From Cobetia crustatorum (GTDB lineage: Bacteria; Pseudomonadota; Gammaproteobacteria; Pseudomonadales; Halomonadaceae), in NCBI RefSeq assembly GCF_000591415.1, contig NZ_JEMF01000047.1, forward strand, positions 1 through 35,628: 35,628 nucleotides of DNA. Direction: 5' to 3'. The translations under genes were made by a program, and so were the position numbers. Positions 26,118 to 35,628 of the stretch are shown in pieces. The notes beneath the pieces are model-generated. The model was given only the letters and a program-made list of their open reading frames with translations. It searched no databases and was not told the DNA's origin. How positions within the stretch are numbered: the first letter of the stretch is position 1; the number at the start of each line of letters is the position of its first letter.

Positions 26118-27272
26118 TCACCTCCTCCCGAGGTGTTGACGAATCAGTCCCTCGAAGAGATCAACGCCGAGCGTGATCAGGGTATCAGGAAAATCATATT
26201 GCGGGTGGTGCAACCCTGGCATTTCTTCACCAGCGCCGAGCGTAAACATGGCTGCATGGCAGTCGCGGCCTAGTACGCCAACATCTTCAGACCAACGGTG
26301 AGCATGAAGAAGCTCGACGCAATCATGCCCCAATTGTGCAGTTACCTCGCGAATCACGTCGTTTGCCTGCGGTGAATTCCAGGTCGCCTCGAAGACATCA
26401 CACCAGTCGACCTCAATCCCCAATCGGTCTTCTTCTGCTTCGCTACGCGCAAGAGAAACAGCAGCTTCAGCCAGTGCTTTCATCATGTCATTGCTTTCGG
26501 TACGCAGCGTTGCCATGACTTCGGCATCTCCCGGGGATGTGCCAAAAGCCACTTCTCCGAGGCGCGCATGGATCAATGTGACCATCGCCAAGCCAGTTTC
26601 ATCCGCAAACTGAAGCGGCAATCGTGACAGTCCTTGCATGATTCGACACATGGCCATTGCAGGGCTACGACCATTTTCGGGGTGTGCCGCATGAGCACAT
26701 AAACCGGAAAGCCGCACGATCATGCCGCGCGAGGCACAGGTAAAGGCCTCGTCACGCACACTGACTTCACCCAGAGGACGTCCCGGCAGGTTATGACAGG
26801 AGTAGAGATAATCGGGCCTGATAGCCTGAAATGCGCTGGTACGCACGACCGCCCTCGCCCCTTCTCCCGTTTCTTCTGCAGGCTGGAATAACAACACGAC
26901 CTCGCCCCGCGCGACTGGCGTTTCAGCAAGACGTTGCGCTACGCCCAGCAACCAGCTCATGTGCCCGTCATGGCCACACAGATGCCCCACATGCGGGCGA
27001 CACGACGACCAGTCGCCACGCGGCTCCTCATCAATAGGCAGCGCGTCCAGCTCACAGCGCAGCATGACACGAGGGCCAGGCAAGACACCTCGGAAGATAG
27101 CCGCCAACCCATGCCCGCCGAGTCCGGTGACCACCTCGCCACCAGCCTCTTTCATCCAGCCGGAGATACAGGCAGCAGTAGCCGCTTCCTGGCCAGAAAG
27201 CTCTGGTTCGCGATGTAACGCGTGACGCAATTCCACCAGAGAGGTCCCCAGCAGGGGGAGTGTTACGTTCAT
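26118..27272 (-). CDS. M20-family amidohydrolase
   Basis: Metal-dependent hydrolase of the M20 peptidase / N-acyl-amino-acid hydrolase group (relatives: hippurate hydrolase, IAA-amino-acid hydrolase). The 384-residue product shows the metal sites: the CELDALPI element at about 73-80, the GHLCGHDGHM motif with Cys99, His101 and His104, and the catalytic glutamate in QPAEETGEGA (Glu133/Glu134). A dimerisation domain lies between about 180 and 290. The Cys in the GHxCGHDGH motif is typical of the amidohydrolase subgroup, not of true dipeptidases. The ATG at 27272 is preferred, with GAGG upstream; an in-frame TTG start at 27305 is less likely. It follows the DUF2489 gene by 50 bases. The substrate is unknown. 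Confidence 0.88.
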   Translation of the reverse strand: MNVTLPLLGTSLVELRHALHREPELSGQEAATAACISGWMKEAGGEVVTGLGGHGLAAIFRGVLPGPRVMLRCELDALPIDEEPRGDWSSCRPHVGHLCGHDGHMSWLLGVAQRLAETPVARGEVVLLFQPAEETGEGARAVVRTSAFQAIRPDYLYSCHNLPGRPLGEVSVRDEAFTCASRGMIVRLSGLCAHAAHPENGRSPAMAMCRIMQGLSRLPLQFADETGLAMVTLIHARLGEVAFGTSPGDAEVMATLRTESNDMMKALAEAAVSLARSEAEEDRLGIEVDWCDVFEATWNSPQANDVIREVTAQLGHDCVELLHAHRWSEDVGVLGRDCHAAMFTLGAGEEMPGLHHPQYDFPDTLITLGVDLFEGLIRQHLGRR

Positions 27273-27322
27273 GATCGCCTCACAATGATCAATAAGAGCG
27301 CACAAGGATTAGCCTCGTACCA

Positions 27323-27835
27323 CTAGACGGCCCTGCCCAGGTCAGCAGGCACCACCGGCCGCTTGCGGCCAAGATAGTGCTGATGCCAGAAATCCATATT
27401 TTCAAGCACGCGATCAGCGGCCTGTTGAAGCGCCTCAGTGAGCGTTTCCTCGACGGCGATACGCTCCCGATCCTCAGCAAGACGCTCGCGCGGACTCAAT
27501 GCCTTGCGAGCTGAATGAGTGTGCAGGTGCGCTACACGGCCATGCAGAATGCCGAAGGCAGACAACACTTCATCCTCGGCAAGCGTTGTATCGAGAATTT
27601 CGACCAGTACCTTGCAGCGAAGCCCCCCCTCGACCAGATCAATCTGCCCTGCCTGCATGGCGCGCGCGATCGTCTCGAGGCTCTCGAGGCAGTTGGCCCG
27701 CGCTCGCGTCAGCTCTTCCTCTTGCAACGCCTCTCGCTCCTTGACCTGACCACGTAGCTTGAGCGCATACACCGCGAGACCCACGATGATAATGAGCGCG
27801 ATAGCGATCAAGATAATGCTGCTGCTCAAAGACAT
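27323..27835 (-). CDS. DUF2489-like membrane-anchored protein
   Basis: Function unknown. The 170-residue product has one N-terminal transmembrane helix (about residues 4-26, a run of Ile, Leu and Val), then a basic KLRGQVKERE stretch and a soluble helical domain containing CLESLETIARAMQAGQIDLVEG and DFWHQHY; I recognise this as the DUF2489 pattern with moderate confidence. N-in or N-out orientation cannot be told. ATG at 27835 follows AGGAGAAAGG, a strong ribosome-binding site; an in-frame upstream start would add 19 residues that do not look like this family. It may be cotranscribed with the M20 hydrolase. Confidence 0.7.
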   Translation of the reverse strand: MSLSSSIILIAIALIIIVGLAVYALKLRGQVKEREALQEEELTRARANCLESLETIARAMQAGQIDLVEGGLRCKVLVEILDTTLAEDEVLSAFGILHGRVAHLHTHSARKALSPRERLAEDRERIAVEETLTEALQQAADRVLENMDFWHQHYLGRKRPVVPADLGRAV

Positions 27836-27976
27836 GCCTTTCTCCTGCAGAAAACAAACCACGAGTATAGGGATTGGAGGCACGACACCCAAGACAGATC
27901 ATCACACAGCGGATGGCAAGCATGGCGAGCACTGGCAATAAACCTTTTTGTGACAATTCACTGCCATCAAGCATGA

Positions 27977-28010
27977 AAAAGCCCTATATCGTCATGGATA
28001 CAGGGCTTTT
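27977..28010 (-). terminator. Terminator after the GT4 glycosyltransferase gene
   Basis: AAAAGCCCT (27977-27985) pairs with AGGGCTTTT (28002-28010), with further pairing inside (TATC/GATA). The minus strand has a TTTTT run after the stem, 19 bases past the stop codon; the + strand also has a T-run, but no + strand gene ends here. Confidence 0.85.
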
Positions 28011-28028
28011 AGCATCACAAGAGCGCCA

Positions 28029-29174
28029 TTAGCGTTCGGCCATCAATGCCTCAAAGCTCGCCTTGAGCTTGAGATTCTGCGCCTGATGCGAGTAGTCACG
28101 AGCCAGATTCGCCAGTGTTTCTCCCAGCGCTTGCGCATCGCTTTCCAGCAACTGGATACAGCGCTCAGCCCATTGCTCAGCGGTAGATTCAGCTGCCATG
28201 ACCAACAGCGGATGCTTATCCAGTAACTCTGCAGACCCGACCCGCGCATTCAGCAGTACCGGTGCACCACAGGCCATGGCCTCCAGCGCGACACGACCAA
28301 ACTCTTCGATATGTGCCGGCAATACGAACAGATCCAATGCGCCGTAGAGCGTTTCAACCTCGGGGATAGTCGAGCGCCACAGCATACGTGCCTCTATACC
28401 GACCTCACGCGCCTGTTGCTGGTAAGGCGTGGCATTATCCTTACCGACGACCAGAAAGCGGTACCGGCCCGGTGAGGCCTGCTCCATCAGCGCCGCCATG
28501 GCCACGAAACCCGCCACATTACGCTTGGTGAAGTTACCGGAAGAGACCAGACCAATCAGGCGCTCATCATCACTGACTCCCAGTGACTCACGCTGGACGG
28601 CGCGTCCGGCACGCGCCCGCTCGGGCGTGAATTGCTCTGGATCATAGCCCGGGTAACTGATCTCGATCTTGTCACGTGCAATGCCGTAACGACTGATGAG
28701 ATCTTCCCCCATCATGCGCGAATTGACCGCCACCTGACGAAACTTCCCTCCCTTGAGCACGTGATCGTGTATGGCCGCGACCTCGTGACCGTCTGGCAAC
28801 TCGCGGCCATGTATGCACTGCGAGGCCAGATGCACGCAGTTGTGCAGATAGACCGTATCCGGGCTCTCGCAATCACCATGACTGATCAAGAGATTCGGCG
28901 CATGACGCTTGGACCACGCCTGTACACGACGATTGAACCAAAAGCGGCGGAAAGCACCTTTCAGCGGCCAACGCCACAAGCGCACCAGCTCGGCCCCGTG
29001 CTGACGCGAGAGCTCTGGTTTGCCACGCTCGGCCAGAATCACTACGCGATAGCCCAGCGCACGCAAGGCATCCGCCTGTTCAAACGCGTTACGGCTGGCG
29101 CCGGTATTTTTCTCGACCTGCCGAATGGCAATAGCCGCAAGCTTCTTGCCGATTCCAGACCGTCCCTCGTTCAC
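28029..29174 (-). CDS. GT4-family glycosyltransferase
   Basis: Retaining glycosyltransferase with the GT-B fold, presumably adding a sugar to a lipopolysaccharide or surface polysaccharide. The 381-residue product has the donor-binding C-terminal domain with [12 protein letters not shown] (start of Glycos_transf_1), [28 protein letters not shown], where the E-x7-E pair of GT4 enzymes is visible. The N-terminal acceptor domain includes [21 protein letters not shown]. The start is GTG at 29174, overlapping the ugd stop as GTGA, a translational-coupling arrangement. Being coupled to ugd suggests UDP-glucuronate as donor (inference only). A frameshift in ugd could reduce its expression. Confidence 0.87.
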   Translation of the reverse strand: MNEGRSGIGKKLAAIAIRQVEKNTGASRNAFEQADALRALGYRVVILAERGKPELSRQHGAELVRLWRWPLKGAFRRFWFNRRVQAWSKRHAPNLLISHGDCESPDTVYLHNCVHLASQCIHGRELPDGHEVAAIHDHVLKGGKFRQVAVNSRMMGEDLISRYGIARDKIEISYPGYDPEQFTPERARAGRAVQRESLGVSDDERLIGLVSSGNFTKRNVAGFVAMAALMEQASPGRYRFLVVGKDNATPYQQQAREVGIEARMLWRSTIPEVETLYGALDLFVLPAHIEEFGRVALEAMACGAPVLLNARVGSAELLDKHPLLVMAAESTAEQWAERCIQLLESDAQALGETLANLARDYSHQAQNLKLKASFEALMAER

Positions 29175-30522
29175 GAGGCCTCCCGCGCGGCCAGCATGGA
29201 ATCCCCACGGCCAACGGCGTAGTACATCAGGCCCGCTGCTTTCATTGCCGCAGGTTCAAACAGATTGCGTCCGTCAACGACGACCGGGAAACCGAGCTGT
29301 GCCTTGAGCCACTCGCCATCCAACGTGCGGAATTCCTTCCACTCGGTGCAGATCACCAGCGCATCTGCGCCCTTGACGGCCTGAACGTTGTCAGCCACCA
29401 GCACCAGATCATCGCGCTCACCGTAGATACGGCGGCACTCCTTCATTGCTTCCGGATCATAAGCCTGCACCTTGGCACCTGCGGCCCACAGCGCTTCCAT
29501 CAGCGTGCGGCTCGGCGCATCGCGCATGTCATCGGTATTGGGCTTGAAGGCCAGCCCCCACACTGCGATGGTCTTGCCGGCGAGATCGCCATCGAAGGCG
29601 CGTGACAGCTTCTCGAACAGCGTGACTTTCTGACGCTTGTTGACGGCTTCAACAGCTTGCAGAAGCTCAGCGTCATAGCCGACCTGACTGGCAGTACGTG
29701 CCAGTGCCTGCACGTCTTTAGGGAAGCAGGAGCCGCCATAACCGCAGCCCGGATAGATGAAGTGGTAGCCGATACGCGGGTCACTGCCGATACCACGCCG
29801 CACTTCCTCAATATCCGCGCGAGCCGCTCGGCCAGATTGGAAATCTCGTTCATGAAACTGATCTTGGTCGCCAGCATCGCATTGGCAGCATATTTGGTCA
29901 GCTCTGCAGCTCGCACGTCCATGAACATCAGCTTTTCATGGTTACGGTTATACGGCGCATAACATTCACGCATGCACTCACGAACCTTCTCAGAGTCAGT
30001 ACCCACCACGATACGTGCACCGCGCGTGAAGTCTTCCAGCGCAGCACCTTCCTTGAGGAATTCCGGGTTGGAGCAGACATCAAAGTCGTGCATCGCACCG
30101 CGCTCGTTCAGCACCTCGGCGATGCGCGTGGTGACACGGTCTGCTGTCCCCACTGGTACGGTCGACTTGTCGATGATGACCTTGTAGCCATCCATGAACT
30201 CACCGATGGTGCCCGCCACGGCCAATACATACTTGAGGTCGGCACTACCGTCTTCATCCGGCGGCGTGCCGACAGCGATGAACTGCAAAGTGCCATGCTC
30301 GACAGCCTGGCGGGCATCGGTAGTGAAGCTAAGGCGCCCCGCTTCGACATTGCGCAGCACCATACTCTCGAGACCCGGCTCATAGATGGGTATCTCGCCA
30401 CGCTTGAGACCGTCGATCTTGGCCTCGTCCACATCCATGCACACTACATCATGGCCAACATCCGCCAGGCAGGTACCAGTGACCAGGCCTACATAGCCTG
30501 TTCCGAAGACAGTGATGTTCAT
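29171..30522 (-). pseudogene. ugd: UDP-glucose 6-dehydrogenase with a single-base frameshift
   Basis: Would oxidise UDP-glucose to UDP-glucuronate with two NAD+. The minus strand encodes a complete Ugd in two frames. From ATG 30522 (one base after the upstream stop codon) it reads [16 protein letters not shown], the NAD motif, through [10 protein letters not shown] and [11 protein letters not shown] to [11 protein letters not shown]. Here, near 29816-29822, the frame is lost. The second frame resumes with [31 protein letters not shown], holding the catalytic cysteine, and ends at 29171. Restoring one G (ctcGGCgcg for ctcgcg on the coding strand) yields 450 residues, the normal length. As read, the product stops at 29500, lacks the catalytic cysteine and would be inactive. 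A sequencing error is as likely as a real mutation. Confidence 0.9.
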
Positions 30523-30523
30523 G

Positions 30524-32431
30524 TCAGTCCTTGAGCGTTTCTGAGGGTAATGAAGGGGGTGATAGCATGATCGGCGCCGAGACATCCGATGGCGTCACGT
30601 CAGCCCCGGGAATCTTGCCCGGCACTGCAAATTCGGTGCCTTTCTCAGGCATGAAACCAGGATTTTCCAACAGCCGCGTCGTCGCCTGAACCGCCTCTTC
30701 CAGCTCCTCAGCTCCTGGAGCCAGAGGGCGAGCAAGATAATCGGACGGCAGACTCTCAAAGAAATTCAGACGACCTAGCTGATCCAATACAGGATGGCGT
30801 GCACGCGGCTGATAACAAGCCGACCAGGGTGATAGACAGGGCTTGTTACCCGAAAAATGGATTCCCATCCAATCACTGGCCAGGTAAGGAAGGTCAAAGC
30901 TGGCAAAGGGCTCATCGGCGTGAGCGCGTAATCGCGTCATTTCACGCGTCGGATTGGGCCCCTGACCTGCCTGCCACAGCCACAGGGGGATGCGGTAAGG
31001 TGCCTGACTGGGGCGATCACCACCATGCACATAGGCATCGTTGAGCGGATCATGTTCCAGTCCGTGATCCGAGAGATAAAGCACCCCAGCCGGATGTCCT
31101 TCAAGGCGCTGGAAGACACCTTCCAGTACCTGATCGGTAAAGCGAATACTGTCATCGTAAGCATCGGTCAGTGGTTTGGTGCTGTCCGGTGTCAGAAAAT
31201 AACGTAGCGCTTCCGGATACTGCAGGCTCGCCGGCGGATGACTGCCATAGAGATGCAGCACAATCAGTCGCGGCCCCTTGACGTCACGCGCCAACGCCTC
31301 ATCAAGCGCATCCAGCAGACCATCATCGTAATCACTCATGATGGTCTTCGCGATATCGGCGCGCCGGGCGATCGCAGTGATCCAGGTGTGCTCAGAGCTG
31401 ATATCAAGCCCCTGCCGCGACAGCCATTCGGTGTGAAATCCTGCCTGATTGGCGAGCGCAATCAGGTTGGCATCCAGATAGCGCGGCGAAAAGGTACGCG
31501 GGTCGGTCAAGCTAGCCAGCATCGGTACCGCCAACACTGTTTGCGGCGCCGGTGCGATCGCCTGATCGAACACGACCAGCTGCTCGCGTCGCGCATCAAG
31601 ATTGGGTGTCGTCGGGCGCGGATAGCCATACAAAGACAGCTGGTCACGCCGCTGTGATTCACCGATCACCAACACGAACACCGCATCGTCAGGTATCCGA
31701 GGGCTGCGGGTCACTTTACCGAAATCGTAGTCATCCGCCATCAGTGCCTTGAAGCGCTCCTTTTCCCACCAGGCATGCGAAGTGGTCGCCAGATTCCAGC
31801 CCGGTGACACCGCCAACATCGTGATAGGCAGCGGAACGCTCGCACGCCCCCACTGCCAGCTACCCGCCAGCAGCATCAGCATCCAGCCGACAAACATCAC
31901 TCCACTACGCCTCGCCCAGCGTGAGCGCGCCAAACCTGCGCCATGGCGATTCGCCAAGGACAGCGCTAGCAAAAAGAAGCCCGGTGGCACGATAAGCGCC
32001 AGCGGAAACTTGAATAGCATCGCCATCGATTCGCTGCGACTGGTATCCAGCGAGCTCAGTGCAAACGCCAACCCATAGCGGGAATCATAGTAGACCGCAC
32101 TGACGACACTGGCAGAGAGATTGATGCCTAGCGCCGCCATCAGCACTAGCGTCGACCAGCGCCAGCCACGCCTATGAACGCCCGCCAGCAGGCACGGCCA
32201 CAGTAGCAAGTTGCCGATCAGGATAAGGCCGCCTTCCAGCAGCCCGTGATAGATCAGTGGCACCACGCTTGCCAACAACGACATCACGACAGTGGCAAGC
32301 AGTCCCCCTCCAACACTTGCCTGAGGGCGAACGCCAAACAGGCCATGTCGAAGACACCTGAAAGCACGCTTCACTCTGCCATCACTCGTGGCTGCATGAT
32401 GTTGGCGATCAGCAGGCATAGGGCGTCCCAT
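30524..32431 (-). CDS. EptA/CptA-like phosphoethanolamine transferase (sulfatase fold)
   Basis: Predicted inner-membrane enzyme of the alkaline-phosphatase superfamily that transfers phosphoethanolamine to lipid A or core sugars on the periplasmic face. The product has about 635 residues. Five hydrophobic segments lie at about 38-65, 68-87, 93-116, 137-162 and 177-198, then a periplasmic catalytic domain. The nucleophile motif is [24 protein letters not shown] (near 254-277), with Ser where E. coli EptA has Thr, and metal ligands are recognisable in HLYGSHPP and [10 protein letters not shown]. Start: ATG 32431 assumed, with a weak ribosome-binding site; a downstream ATG at 32416 is possible. 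First of three genes with ugd and the glycosyltransferase, ending one base before the ugd start. Confidence 0.87.
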   Translation of the reverse strand: MGRPMPADRQHHAATSDGRVKRAFRCLRHGLFGVRPQASVGGGLLATVVMSLLASVVPLIYHGLLEGGLILIGNLLLWPCLLAGVHRRGWRWSTLVLMAALGINLSASVVSAVYYDSRYGLAFALSSLDTSRSESMAMLFKFPLALIVPPGFFLLALSLANRHGAGLARSRWARRSGVMFVGWMLMLLAGSWQWGRASVPLPITMLAVSPGWNLATTSHAWWEKERFKALMADDYDFGKVTRSPRIPDDAVFVLVIGESQRRDQLSLYGYPRPTTPNLDARREQLVVFDQAIAPAPQTVLAVPMLASLTDPRTFSPRYLDANLIALANQAGFHTEWLSRQGLDISSEHTWITAIARRADIAKTIMSDYDDGLLDALDEALARDVKGPRLIVLHLYGSHPPASLQYPEALRYFLTPDSTKPLTDAYDDSIRFTDQVLEGVFQRLEGHPAGVLYLSDHGLEHDPLNDAYVHGGDRPSQAPYRIPLWLWQAGQGPNPTREMTRLRAHADEPFASFDLPYLASDWMGIHFSGNKPCLSPWSACYQPRARHPVLDQLGRLNFFESLPSDYLARPLAPGAEELEEAVQATTRLLENPGFMPEKGTEFAVPGKIPGADVTPSDVSAPIMLSPPSLPSETLKD

Positions 32432-32559
32432 CAAAGCTCATGATTTGACCCACTAATACCGGGCGATTCCAGATCGAGCGCAATAGTGAGCTGATGCATG
32501 ATAAATCTCACGGTAAATCAAAAGGAACGTCCACATGATTTCTGTGGCACATGATACGC

Positions 32560-32591
32560 AAAAGCGGCCGCGAGTGCTGATCGCGACCGCT
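32560..32591 (-). terminator. Terminator after galE
   Basis: AGCGGCCGCGA (32563-32573) pairs with TCGCGACCGCT (32581-32591) with one mismatch and a seven-base loop. On the minus strand TTTTGCG follows. Located 33 bases after the galE stop, it separates galE from the downstream phosphoethanolamine transferase operon. Confidence 0.78.
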
Positions 32592-32624
32592 CTAATAGAC
32601 GGAAACCTGACTGCCGTCAGTACC

Positions 32625-33644
32625 TTACGACTGGCGATAACCATTAGGGTTATTTGACTGCCAGCGCCAGCTATCCGCCATCATGCGGTCCAGCCCCAGC
32701 TCAGCCTTCCAGTTAAGCTCATTGAAGGCCTTGTCCGGCTCCGCCCAGCACTCCGCGATATCGCCCGGACGACGCGGCGCGATGCGATACGCCACCGGAC
32801 GACCACTCGCTTTCTCGAAGGCCTTGACCATCTGCAGCACGCTGTAGCCCGTCCCCGTGCCGAGGTTATAGGTATGCACACCATCACGCGCATCACCGGC
32901 TAGATAGTCCAGCGCCTTGAGATGACCATCTGCCAGATCTACCACATGAATGTAATCACGCACGCCAGTCCCGTCCGGAGTTGAGTAGTCATCACCGAAC
33001 ACCGCCAGCTCATCCAGACGACCCACCGCGACCTGGCTGATGTAGGGCACCAGATTGTTGGGGATGCCGTTGGGATCTTCACCAATGGTGCCAGAGTCGT
33101 GCGCGCCGACCGGATTGAAGTAGCGCAGCAGCGCAATACGCCAGCTGCTATCAGCAATCGCCAGATCACGCAGCATTTCCTCGACCATCAGCTTGGAGCG
33201 GCCGTAGGGATTGGTTGCAGAGGTCGGGAAGTCTTCACGAATAGGCGTAGAAGCCGGATCGCCATATACCGTGGCAGAAGACGAGAACACGATACGCTTG
33301 ACGCCAGCGCGCGCCATCGCATCACACAGCACCAATGTGCCGCTGACGTTGTTGTCGTAGTAGGCCAGTGGTTTGGCGACACTCTCACCCACTGCCTTGA
33401 GGCCTGCAAAATGCACGACGGCCTCGATATCATGACGCTCGAACAGGCTGTCGAGCAGCGCACCATTGCGGATATCCCCCTCAACGAAAGGCACTTCACG
33501 CCCTGCAAGCGTTGCCACGCGCGCAAGAGATGCCTCACTGGCGTTGGAAAGATTATCCAGCACCAACACTTGATGGCCGGCTTCCATGAGCGCCAATACC
33601 GTGTGAGACCCGATATAGCCTGCACCACCCGTGACCAGAATCAT
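32625..33644 (-). CDS. galE: UDP-glucose 4-epimerase GalE
   Basis: Interconverts UDP-glucose and UDP-galactose using tightly bound NAD+; supplies UDP-galactose for surface glycans or galactose use. The 339-residue product fits the family (338 in E. coli). The NAD motif [10 protein letters not shown] is at residues 5-14, with the adenosine-ribose Asp30 in [10 protein letters not shown]. The catalytic triad is present as SSSATVYG (Ser near 123), Tyr147 and Lys151 in [25 protein letters not shown] and the C-terminal [11 protein letters not shown] are typical of GalE. An AAGGAAG lies before two overlapping start candidates; the ATG at 33644 is used. Shares UDP-glucose with ugd, but is separated from it by a terminator. 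Confidence 0.97.
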   Translation of the reverse strand: MILVTGGAGYIGSHTVLALMEAGHQVLVLDNLSNASEASLARVATLAGREVPFVEGDIRNGALLDSLFERHDIEAVVHFAGLKAVGESVAKPLAYYDNNVSGTLVLCDAMARAGVKRIVFSSSATVYGDPASTPIREDFPTSATNPYGRSKLMVEEMLRDLAIADSSWRIALLRYFNPVGAHDSGTIGEDPNGIPNNLVPYISQVAVGRLDELAVFGDDYSTPDGTGVRDYIHVVDLADGHLKALDYLAGDARDGVHTYNLGTGTGYSVLQMVKAFEKASGRPVAYRIAPRRPGDIAECWAEPDKAFNELNWKAELGLDRMMADSWRWQSNNPNGYRQS

Positions 33645-34074
33645 CAATCATCTTCCTTGTGCATATAATCGTGCGATCGTCAGTCGAGCAGCGCCCAGCG
33701 CTACATCGACCCTTTTCATGGCAGCTAACCCTACCTGCCGACCTTGTGGCTCACAAGTCCACAGTGGACGACAGCGTCTGTCGCCAGACGGCAACCGGTA
33801 GCGTAGCCAGCGGAATATCGTTGCGATTGGGCATTGTCGATATTTCACCTTTCTACCTGCTCGATACCGCCAATATTGGGTAGTGAGCAGGTGCCTAATG
33901 CTGAGATAATAGCGCGGTCTCGCACGTCGGAGAAAAGCTCCCACGCCAATATCCGACAGACACCTGACCAATAACATCAATATCGCCTTACTGGCACATC
34001 GCCATCATCTATCATGACCCATATGAACAACATGATGAGGAAGTCCGTGGCTGCACGGCTTCTCTGGAGTCAAC
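33645..34074. other. galE/DASS-carrier divergent intergenic region
   Basis: 430 bases. It contains an imperfect 38-base dyad (33855-33892) with a perfect CCAATATTGG at its centre region (33870-33879), an inverted pair AATATCG/CGATATT (33814-33820, 33838-33844), and AATATC words at 33948 and 33979. No gene seen. Confidence 0.55.
33855..33892. promoter_or_regulatory. Large imperfect inverted repeat, possible operator
   Basis: ACCTGCTC (33855-33862) pairs with GAGCAGGT (33885-33892), and inner TACC (33865-33868) with GGTA (33879-33882). The loop includes the palindrome CCAATATTGG. No U-tract follows, so a protein-binding site is more likely than a terminator. Confidence 0.4.
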
Positions 34075-35583
34075 ATGCCTGACCACTCTTCTGATCAGAC
34101 CACTGATCGCTCAAGCGAAAGCCCTACGCCTGATTCACAACAAGCGCCCCTTGCCGCTCGTGTCGGGCTAATCCTTGGACCGCTATTCCTGCTGCTGACC
34201 TGGCTGACACCGCCACCGGGCGGCATGCCGGAGACTGCCTGGCTATGTGTGGGCCTGGCCCTGTTGATGGCGACCTGGTGGGCTACTGAAGCACTGCCTA
34301 TTCCGGTGACGTCATTACTGCCTATCGTGCTGGTACCAGCGCTCGGTATCAGTGACATCAAGAGCACGACCGCGGCCTACGCCAATCCCACCATCTACCT
34401 GTTCCTCGGCGGTTTCCTGCTCGGCATCGCCATGCAGCGCTGGGACCTGCATCGTCGTGTCGCTCTACATACGCTGAAACTGGCTGGCAGCTCGCCACGC
34501 CGCCAGATCGCCGGCTTCATGATCGCGACTGGTTTCATCAGCATGTGGGTCTCCAATACCGCCACCAGCATCATGATGCTGCCGATCGGCATGTCAGTGG
34601 TCAGTCTGATGTCCAGTGGCAAGGACGAACGCGATAGTGGCGACCCGGAACTCAAGCGCTACGCTGCCGCCCTGTTACTGGCGATCGCCTACTCCGCTAG
34701 CCTGGGGGGTATCGCCACACTGATTGGCACCCCGCCCAATGCGCTGCTGGCAGGTTATCTGGCCAGTGATCAAGGCATCGAGATCGGCTTCGCCCAGTGG
34801 ATGCTGATCGGTCTGCCGGTCGCGATCGTCATGTGCACCATCACCTGGTGGTGGCTGACACGCACACCCTTTACCTTCAAGGCCAATCAAGACAGCGGCC
34901 AAATGATTACACGTGAGCTAGGTGCGCTAGGCACGATGAGCAGCGCCGAGAAACGTGTGGGCATCGCCTTCCTCACCGCAGCATTGCTGTGGATGTTCCG
35001 TCCGTTGATCAATCAGGCCGGCTTCGACTGGCTGTCGGATACCGGTATTGCGATGGCGATTGGCGTATTGCTGTTCGCAATCCCCTCCGGCACGGCACGA
35101 GGGCGACGCCTGCTGGTGTGGGAAGATGCGCGTGATCTACCGTGGGGCGTGCTGTTGCTGTTCGGGGGTGGCCTGGCACTGGCCGGGGTCATCAAGAGTT
35201 CCGGATTGGCGGAGTGGATCGCCGCGCAACTGTCCATCTTCAGCGTGCTACCGCTCATCGGGCTCGTGGGCATCGTGGTACTGGTGATCATCTTCCTGAC
35301 CGAGGTCACGTCCAATACCGCGACGGCAGCCGCCTTCCTGCCGCTACTCGGCGCGCTGGCACTATCGTTGGATATTGATCCGCTGCTGATCACCGTACCG
35401 GCAGCCATCGCCGCGAGCTGTGCCTTCATGATGCCAGTCGCGACGCCCCCCAATGCCATCGTGTTTGCCACTGGACACCTCAAGATTCAAACCATGATGC
35501 GCGCAGGCTTCTTCCTGAACCTGGCAGGTACCGTCGTGGTAACTCTGCTGGCCTACGCGCTTATCGTTGCCTTCTGGATGTAA
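34075..35583 (+). CDS. DASS/SLC13-family anion:sodium symporter
   Basis: Divalent anion:Na+ symporter family carrier, members of which import sulfate or C4-dicarboxylates and related acids. The 502-residue product has a soluble N-terminal lead (1-27), then about eleven hydrophobic segments. Both signature Ser-Asn-Thr motifs are present: SNTATSIMMLP from residue 160 and TSNTATAAAFLP with SNT at 413-415; these form the Na+ and carboxylate sites. GTPPNALLAGY and ATPPNAIVFATG, the two matching hairpin halves, are also intact. GGAG precedes the ATG at 34075. The substrate is not determined by sequence; a dicarboxylate such as succinate or malate seems plausible (inference). Its own promoter region is long and full of dyads. 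Confidence 0.92.
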   Translation: MPDHSSDQTTDRSSESPTPDSQQAPLAARVGLILGPLFLLLTWLTPPPGGMPETAWLCVGLALLMATWWATEALPIPVTSLLPIVLVPALGISDIKSTTAAYANPTIYLFLGGFLLGIAMQRWDLHRRVALHTLKLAGSSPRRQIAGFMIATGFISMWVSNTATSIMMLPIGMSVVSLMSSGKDERDSGDPELKRYAAALLLAIAYSASLGGIATLIGTPPNALLAGYLASDQGIEIGFAQWMLIGLPVAIVMCTITWWWLTRTPFTFKANQDSGQMITRELGALGTMSSAEKRVGIAFLTAALLWMFRPLINQAGFDWLSDTGIAMAIGVLLFAIPSGTARGRRLLVWEDARDLPWGVLLLFGGGLALAGVIKSSGLAEWIAAQLSIFSVLPLIGLVGIVVLVIIFLTEVTSNTATAAAFLPLLGALALSLDIDPLLITVPAAIAASCAFMMPVATPPNAIVFATGHLKIQTMMRAGFFLNLAGTVVVTLLAYALIVAFWM

Positions 35584-35628
35584 CGTTCAAGCTCGTCTTC
35601 TGTCCCTAAAAACGACAACACCGGACTC

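Noticed and set aside
26120-26136. Hairpin CACCTC/GAGGTG at the end of the M20 gene as a terminator
   Set aside because: It overlaps the stop codon, and no T-run follows closely.
29500-30585. The 5' ugd frame read as a complete 361-residue protein
   Set aside because: Its last 80 residues are out of frame and meaningless; the true C-terminal half is in the next frame.

Overview
The window is an ordinary-looking stretch of gammaproteobacterial chromosome, packed with core and house-keeping genes. Gene content fits a marine or halophilic lineage, most likely Halomonadaceae (inference): the thrS-infC-rpmI-rplT-pheS-pheT-ihfA order, a KtrAB-type potassium system, several apparently Na+-coupled carriers (NSS and DASS families), sdhE-ygfX beside nadB, and ihfB-lapA-lapB. 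I see no phage, insertion sequence, CRISPR array, tRNA or rRNA.

Layout. 1-4527 is a glycerol-3-phosphate regulon: glpT (minus, cut by the left edge), glpR and glpD, with GlpR-like dyads sitting on predicted promoters. 4656-6053 is fumC (minus), with a Fur-box-like sequence upstream. 6577-9530 is a coupled pair, a FUSC-family membrane protein and nadB. 9555-10638 (minus) holds ygfX and sdhE. 10908-12803 holds ihfB, lapA and lapB. 12999-14459 (minus) is an NSS-family Na+-dependent transporter. 14927-17042 is ktrA-ktrB. 17232-24611 (minus) is the translation cluster thrS-infC-rpmI-rplT-pheS-pheT-ihfA. 24962-25837 (minus) is an OmpA-like lipoprotein. 26118-27835 (minus) is a DUF2489 protein followed by an M20 amidohydrolase. 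28029-32431 (minus) is a cell-surface operon: an EptA/CptA-like phosphoethanolamine transferase, UDP-glucose 6-dehydrogenase (frameshifted here) and a GT4 glycosyltransferase. 32625-33644 (minus) is galE. 34075-35583 is a DASS-family anion carrier.

How the genes relate. Several modules converge on the envelope: LapA/LapB (lipopolysaccharide synthesis control), the phosphoethanolamine transferase-ugd-glycosyltransferase operon, galE and the peptidoglycan-binding lipoprotein. Central metabolism is represented by glpD, fumC, nadB and sdhE; the last three touch fumarate or flavin chemistry (fumarase; aspartate oxidase, which can use fumarate as acceptor; the FAD-loading factor of succinate dehydrogenase). 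Both IHF subunits lie within 7 kb of each other.

I found no convincing new biological system. The observations most worth checking are the single-base frameshift in ugd, the His/Asp-rich tail on IhfA, the promoter-operator architecture of the glp genes, the Fur-like box before fumC, the non-canonical ATC start of infC with a terminator-like hairpin after it, and an unusually long YgfX.
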